64,000 nt of DNA, taken from Symbiodinium natans. Taxonomy: Eukaryota > Sar > Dinophyceae > Suessiales > Symbiodiniaceae. Positions 59,243-64,000 of this stretch are shown one piece after another; position 1 is the first letter of the stretch; each line of letters begins with the position of its first letter. Under the pieces are notes generated by a model that made no database searches, was not told the DNA's origin, and saw nothing but the letters and a program-made list of their open reading frames with translations. Position numbers and translations under genes: made by a program. The stretch lies in NCBI GenBank assembly GCA_905221605.1, contig CAJNDS010002113.1, positions 895,001-959,000 of the forward strand. The letters are read 5' to 3'.

Positions 59243-59365
59243 GCAGGGGCTTGGGTTTAGGGTTTAGGGTTTAGGGTTTAGGGTTTAGGGTTTAGGGTTT
59301 CGGGTTTAGGGTTTAGGGTTTAGGGTTCAGGGTTTAGGGTACAGGGTTCAGGGTTTAGGGTTACT
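59243..59365. repeat. Last telomere-type array in the window
   Basis: TTTAGGG with TTTCGGG and TTCAGGG variants, 59252-59362. Downstream only isolated units occur (for example near 63420). Confidence 0.9.
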
Positions 59366-60170
59366 TAGTAGGGAATGAGGGAATTATAGGCACCCCATGC
59401 TCCGTGTTGTCTTGAGACAAGACACCACATTCTTTAAACAAGAATAAAATCTTAAACAAGGTTAACTCTTGGGCTGGTGTTTTCATGCATTGAAAAATAG
59501 GTTTTAAGAGGACTAACACGTTACTAAAGGTTTCAACATATCTGGGAGTCCCAGAAGCTGTCATTGCTTATATAAACGGTTTAAAGGTTTAAAGGTTTAA
59601 CAGTTTAACACCATTCCACACTCTAAAGCTTTTAAAGCTTAACATTCTGATAAAGAATAATGGTTCTGGGACTACAAGATAAAGACTTTCAACACTTTCT
59701 AAAACTCAAAACATTGGACTTGAACGTTTTTAGGTTGTCAAGGTTTCCAAAAACCTGGGAGTCCCAGAACAACACGAGATTCCTGCCGATCACTGGGACA
59801 GCCTTCATCGTGGCCATGCCAGCCAGTCCTCCAGTCAAAAAAGAAAGAGCTCGACGAGCATGCGTTGAGACTTCTGCAACGAAGAGCAGCAAAGCATAAT
59901 GTGAACAGCCGAGTTTCTACAAAGCCTTTCATTTCATGCTTCGAGTTCGTGGAAGCACGGTCGGCTGCTATCTTCCGGAAGAATTATAGGGGATACCCCT
60001 ACTGAAAATGGCTACCCGAAATTAGGCGAAGTTCGCGGCCCGGGGATGAGGGGGTGGGCCAGGCAGCCAAAAACTAAGATGGTTTTGAATGTGAAAGCCT
60101 AGACCCTGTAGCTTCCAGACTTGGCATAATTGTAAACGCTTGCGCGCGCCGCCTCGCCCGCCTCTCACTC
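59366..60170. other. Unique AT-richer region
   Basis: No array and no convincing gene. CTGGGAGTCCCAGAA, itself a dyad, occurs twice about 215 bp apart (59540-59554 and near 59755-59769). Weak open frames at 59660-59899 lack support. Confidence 0.5.
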
Positions 60171-60175
60171 CCCTC

Positions 60176-60254
<79 letters not shown>

Positions 60255-60310
60255 ATCACTCACTCTCTATCTGAGTCACTCACTCACTCACTCACTCTCT
60301 CTCTCTCTCT
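60171..60310. repeat. CT/GA dinucleotide microsatellite
   Basis: TC repeats with a few CACT interruptions. The Arg-Glu open frame on the minus strand is a by-product. Confidence 0.95.
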
Positions 60311-61740
60311 CATTCGTTTTATCCATCATGTTCATAATGTTTGTTAGCTTCGATGTATTCATTGAATTTATGGCAGCAAAACTATGTGTGCTCAGTTGAT
60401 TCACGACATTTATTTAGGCTTTACATGCCCTAGACAACGTGTCAGGCTCTGCGCTTGAATATGTTCGATACAGCATACCTGAAGAGTCCGGGGCATTACT
60501 AGACCATTTTGTTCTGCCCATTTTGTTCAGTGCAGTATAGCCCCTTATCATCAGCATTCAGTTTTATTCTTGTCAATTTTGGGGGTGGGTGGGGGGGGGT
60601 TGGGGGGGGGGAGTGCGGTTGGGGGGTGGGAGGGGTGGGGGTGGATGCACAGCAAACCGCAAGCCCGATAATCCAAAAGTCCAAAAGTCCTCAGGCCCGC
60701 GAACCCAAAAGCTTGATGTTGGACTTTAGGATTTAAAGCTGCACTCGCTACAGTATCTAGGCCCCCCCAAGCAATTTCGGTGTTTTTTCCTAGCGGGAAC
60801 GGGGGCTGGGGGTGGGGTGGTCAAGCGTTGAGGGGAAGCCTTGAAGCTCTTCCCGACAATATACGACAGCCCATGAGAGCAGCTGGGCTACTCCCTTCAA
60901 GAACTGCTTGGGGGCTTGTTTCATCGTGAAACTTTACAACGACTTTACATAAAGCAGGACTCCAGAAAATTCAGGAGTTAACAAGGAGACCCGGATCGGG
61001 CCTCCTTCCCCCTAACCCAACCCTTCCCCCCATATGCAAAATTTTGTGACGCCCCCCCCCCCCCCCCCCCGCCCTGTGGCACCCCCCCCCAATTGCTTGG
61101 AGGAGCTGCAAACCGGTATTGGTGGCTCCCACAGAAAACCCCCTCCCCCATCTCCCCCCTCCCTCCCCCCTCCCCCACCCCCCCTACCCCCCCGCCCCTT
61201 TATCCCCTTTTTTGCGAAAACCTCTTTCCTCCTTTCCTGAGAGGGAGGGAGGGAGGGAGGGAGGGAGCACCCTCGTCCAGCGTGCGTGTGGTGGGCTCCC
61301 GGTCCACCCTGTCAGGCAGTGGACAGCAGCCCTGACCGCGCACGTGCAGGACAAGTGGTCAGCGTCTGGCTGCCTCCGTGCCGCGTGGTGATCGAGGAAG
61401 ACAACGCTGCTGCTGTGGCCAGCCTCCGCTGGAGCCTGCTACAACCCTTTGCAATGTGCAGCCTCCGCGGTACGGTCTGCTAGGGTGTTTGTGCGTCGTG
61501 GGCGGTGCTGCGTGTTGGGGTGTGGTTACGGAATTTGGCTTGCGCAAGGCTCAGCGCCGGCTTCTGCACCTCGGTGCCAAGCAGCTTCTGGCGTTCAGGC
61601 TAGAGAGCAAACTGCGTTTGGACCCCACAAGATAGGAGGATGGGCTGGCTGGAGTACTAGAAGCATCCACGCATCTTGTGTGTTAAATCGTGAAACGTAG
61701 CTTTTGGCTGTGCCTCTCTGAGTATTTGGCTGCCAAAGAT
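60311..61740. other. Unique region with G and C tracts; weak coding signal
   Basis: G tract (60585-60645) and C tracts (61050-61070, 61140-61200), then GC-rich sequence. After GTGCAG at 61344-61349 a phase-0 frame DKWSASGCLRAAW ends at TGA (61389-61391) and could be a terminal exon, but support is very weak. Confidence 0.3.
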
Positions 61741-61761
61741 TAATCCACTGCCCGAGTATGA

Positions 61762-62270
61762 TTGTCAAGCTTCAGGACTTGGAATCCCATGTCCCGCGTG
61801 CCTTTACGCGCGGAGGTCATGTTGCTGACGGTTCCAGAGATGGAGGAAGTGAATGCTCCCTTCGGTCTCAATCCGAAGGGGGGTGCAATCAACAAAGCAG
61901 GAAAGGTGCAATGCATCGTGTTGAACGTGAACGTGCGCCAAGTGGAGAAGGTAAACGCAGAGTTTGAGAGCGAGGAAGTCAACGCCGACGAGGATGCTGG
62001 CAGGGCGGTCTCCCTCGCAGGGTTGAAGCCCGCGTCAAGCAAAACGCCTTGATGTCGGACTTGCTGAAGCTTGCCGCGCAGAAGCTCGCAAAAACAAAGC
62101 GCTCGCCGTGCAGGAGGACAGCAGGTTCCTTCTTGTCCATCTGACGGGGAGAAAAGGACGGCGCCCCATATTAACAGTGCCAGAAAACTTTGCTGCCGGA
62201 GACAGTTTTCCAGTGGAAGTGGCGTTGCAAGACGGTCAGTGTGTGAGGACCGATGTGCCTCGGTCTTGAT
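61762..62270 (+). pseudogene. Frame-shifted coding-like block, unknown
   Basis: The frame at 61762-62052 contains KGGAINKAGKVQCIVLNVNV. A second frame from 62027 to a stop at 62267 contains RRPILTVPENFAAGDSFPVE. The two overlap and could be one frameshifted sequence or two exons. Family not recognised. Composition is ordinary and there are no arrays. Confidence 0.35.
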
Positions 62271-64000
62271 TGGGGATGTGATGGATATTGATATGACAGT
62301 GCCTGCTAATATTGAAAGGTGTAAAATTTTATTGACATTGAATGGCTGCTAGTTCTGTTTTTTTTGCGTCGTTTTGGCCCGTGGTGTTGGGCTGTGCAGG
62401 GTTCTTGTCTTTGCGGGTGGTTGTTCCAGAAGCTGGTTCGGCGCTGTGTGTCAACTTGGTCCGTCGAGGCGCCTCCTGACCGTGGTCGTCAGGCAGGACT
62501 CATTCCCGTGAACCTTTCTGTGGGAGTCTACTTGGTTTTGACGCTGCTAGGCATGATTTCCGATTCCGACATGGCCTACCGGCCTACCTAGATGTTTAGC
62601 TGCTTTTTCGTGGCTGGTTATTTGAGTTGATGCATTTTGATTACCGAGATTGGCAGCGTCATGTTAGGCCGAATTTTGAGGTCTTGACCTCCGGAGTTGA
62701 CGCAGGGCTCAGCTTTGCAGGTACAAACATTCTGCACACATTTGTGACAGATGCGCAGGTTTTTCAGGTGTAAATGGAGCCCAAGATTTCAGAACTGTTT
62801 CTTAGGAGGAGATTGGCTTAATCTATGTGGATTTGTTGAGGTACCCCTGTTTGACCGACAGCCATGTGGGTCTAGAGTCAAGAGCAATTCGCACAGTTTG
62901 CATGCATCATTTTGCCAGAACCGCATTATGACCGGCTCACACCGTAGTTGCGTGGTTGATTTGCGCCGCCAGACTTGGCGATGTTTATGGATCGGTTGGT
63001 TGGTGGGGTTTTGTCTTGGATCCTCAAACTGGAGCATAGATGGTTGGTGGCTGGGTTGTCTTAGCCATGATCATGATGGGTCCGCGCATTGGCAGGGATA
63101 GTTGGCGGTATGGGCTGGAGAGGCAGGGGTGACCAGTGGGCATGGAGAGAAAACAAGATTTCTAAACATTCTCTTCTTTCATTCGACCCAAAGCAGTCTC
63201 GTGGAATCCAAAACTGCCGTTTCTTTTCGGAAAAAACGAACATGAAAACACACAATCAAGCAGAAATGACCGGACTGGGAGGGAAAAGCTGCCGAATGGA
63301 ACGAGGAAGCTTTTTTTCCGCAGTAGTAGCGCGTTAAGTAAACGCAAAAAAGGCCATACAAGTTTTATGAAAGTTCCAACACAACCCCAAAAACAATCAA
63401 GCTGAAAAGCCAAGAACCTTAAACCCTGTTCACCCAAACCCTAACATTCTACTCGAAAAGCCCTAATGTTGACTTCGCATTAATAAACCCCCCCCCCTCC
63501 CCCCCCCCCTTCATTGATCAATCTCTCCGGCCAGGGCCTCCTCAATAATGTTCGCCTAAATCCTGGTAGGACGTACTACTAGTTTTAGTATTAGGTAGTA
63601 GCACCACGCCCGTAAAAACCGGATTTCCCGGGTCGGATTTTACAATTGTGGCGGGCTACACTATTGTGTTCCGGCAGCGGGATTTTACAATTGCGGGTGG
63701 ATCCACTAATGTGAAGTCAACATTATCACGTGCTTCGCTGGTGCTTCGGGGTCCTCGGCTTTTAGAGTTTGTGGGGTTGAGGATTTTCAGCCTTATCAAG
63801 GGTTTAAGGGCTTTTTTGTTTTGGCCAAGTTTGTCAGGATTGTGGGTTGTCAGGCTTAAGGGCTTCGCGCCTTCGGGTTTTGGGGTTCATAGTTTTTTGT
63901 GTTTAGGGCTAGTGACACTGTGGCCCGACTCCCCAATGCGATTTTTCATTCAGATTTAATCTGTAAGAATTGGAGCTAGCCTAATGTAGTTGCTCATCAC
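62271..64000. other. Unique region, no supported gene
   Basis: Several short open frames on both strands, none with convincing composition or motifs. A C tract lies at 63488-63509. TTTTACAATTGTGGCGGG and TTTTACAATTGCGGGTGG form a short imperfect repeat at about 63638-63690. Confidence 0.4.

Noticed and set aside
60074-60259. Arg-Glu repeat open frame
   Set aside because: By-product of the CT microsatellite.
61740-62042. Minus-strand 100-codon frame
   Set aside because: It is the shadow of the plus-strand block, whose composition looks more natural; neither is certain.
1-64000. tRNA, rRNA or spliced-leader RNA genes
   Set aside because: I looked for cloverleaf boxes, conserved rRNA words and the dinoflagellate leader motif and saw none.
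1-64000. Coccidian (Eimeria-type) origin
   Set aside because: Telomere-like repeats occur in such genomes, but the expected CAG homopolymer coding is absent and GC/GA donors with AG-G acceptors fit dinoflagellates better. Not excluded formally.

Overview
The window reads as a nuclear segment of a protist with telomere-type repeats TTTAGGG/CCCTAAA, most likely a dinoflagellate. The reasons are inferential: acceptors are almost always AG followed by G; donors are a roughly even mix of GT and GC with some GA; exons favour G or C at third positions; foldback elements sit in introns; and a decayed Ty1/copia-like RNase H tail is present. TTTAGGG repeats alone would also fit other alveolates, some algae or plants. 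No species is claimed.

Main result. From about 2.1 kb to 59.2 kb the plus strand carries about 64 short GC-rich coding blocks (27 to about 316 nt, mostly 40-90 nt). Each starts after an AG, stays open in one frame and encodes Glu/Gln/Arg/Ala/Lys-rich, coiled-coil-like peptide. Reading phase carries over many consecutive blocks, for example E21-E26, E30-E33, E34-E37, E39-E52 and E54-E58. I read this as one very large gene for a long coiled-coil protein. Roughly 4 kb of its 57 kb is coding; the rest is introns packed with perfect and degenerate telomere-type arrays. Exons are numbered E1-E64 here.

Intron architecture. In most introns the G-rich strand (TTTAGGG)n lies just downstream of the exon and the C-rich strand (CCCTAAA)n just upstream of the next exon, so the transcript could fold on itself and bring the splice sites together. 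Several arrays are flanked by direct duplications of 8 to about 25 bp, three of them inside copies of a foldback element, so arrays look inserted rather than ancestral. A second foldback family forms whole introns whose frame continuity needs a junction shifted one base from GT-AG. One paralogous exon pair (E27 versus E31+E32) shows an intron present in one copy and absent in the other.

Other content. Introns also hold foldback elements, satellites from variant 7-9 bp units, a hairpin-rich segment (12.37-12.55 kb) that may be a structured RNA, a totivirus-like polymerase fragment (41.9-42.3 kb), a copia-type RNase H remnant (18.3 kb), a frame-broken coding block (10.1-11.3 kb) and a Cys-rich fragment (22.3-22.6 kb). 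A 100-base N gap lies in a foldback satellite at 52.9 kb. Arrays stop abruptly near 59.36 kb; the last 4.6 kb is ordinary mixed sequence with a few weak open frames.

Limits. Exon edges were set by eye from frame, composition and splice dinucleotides. I did no alignment, coiled-coil scoring or database search, and no transcript data were available. Exact ends, especially for E1, E5, E7, E9, E10, E12, E28, E53, E57 and E59, are provisional.
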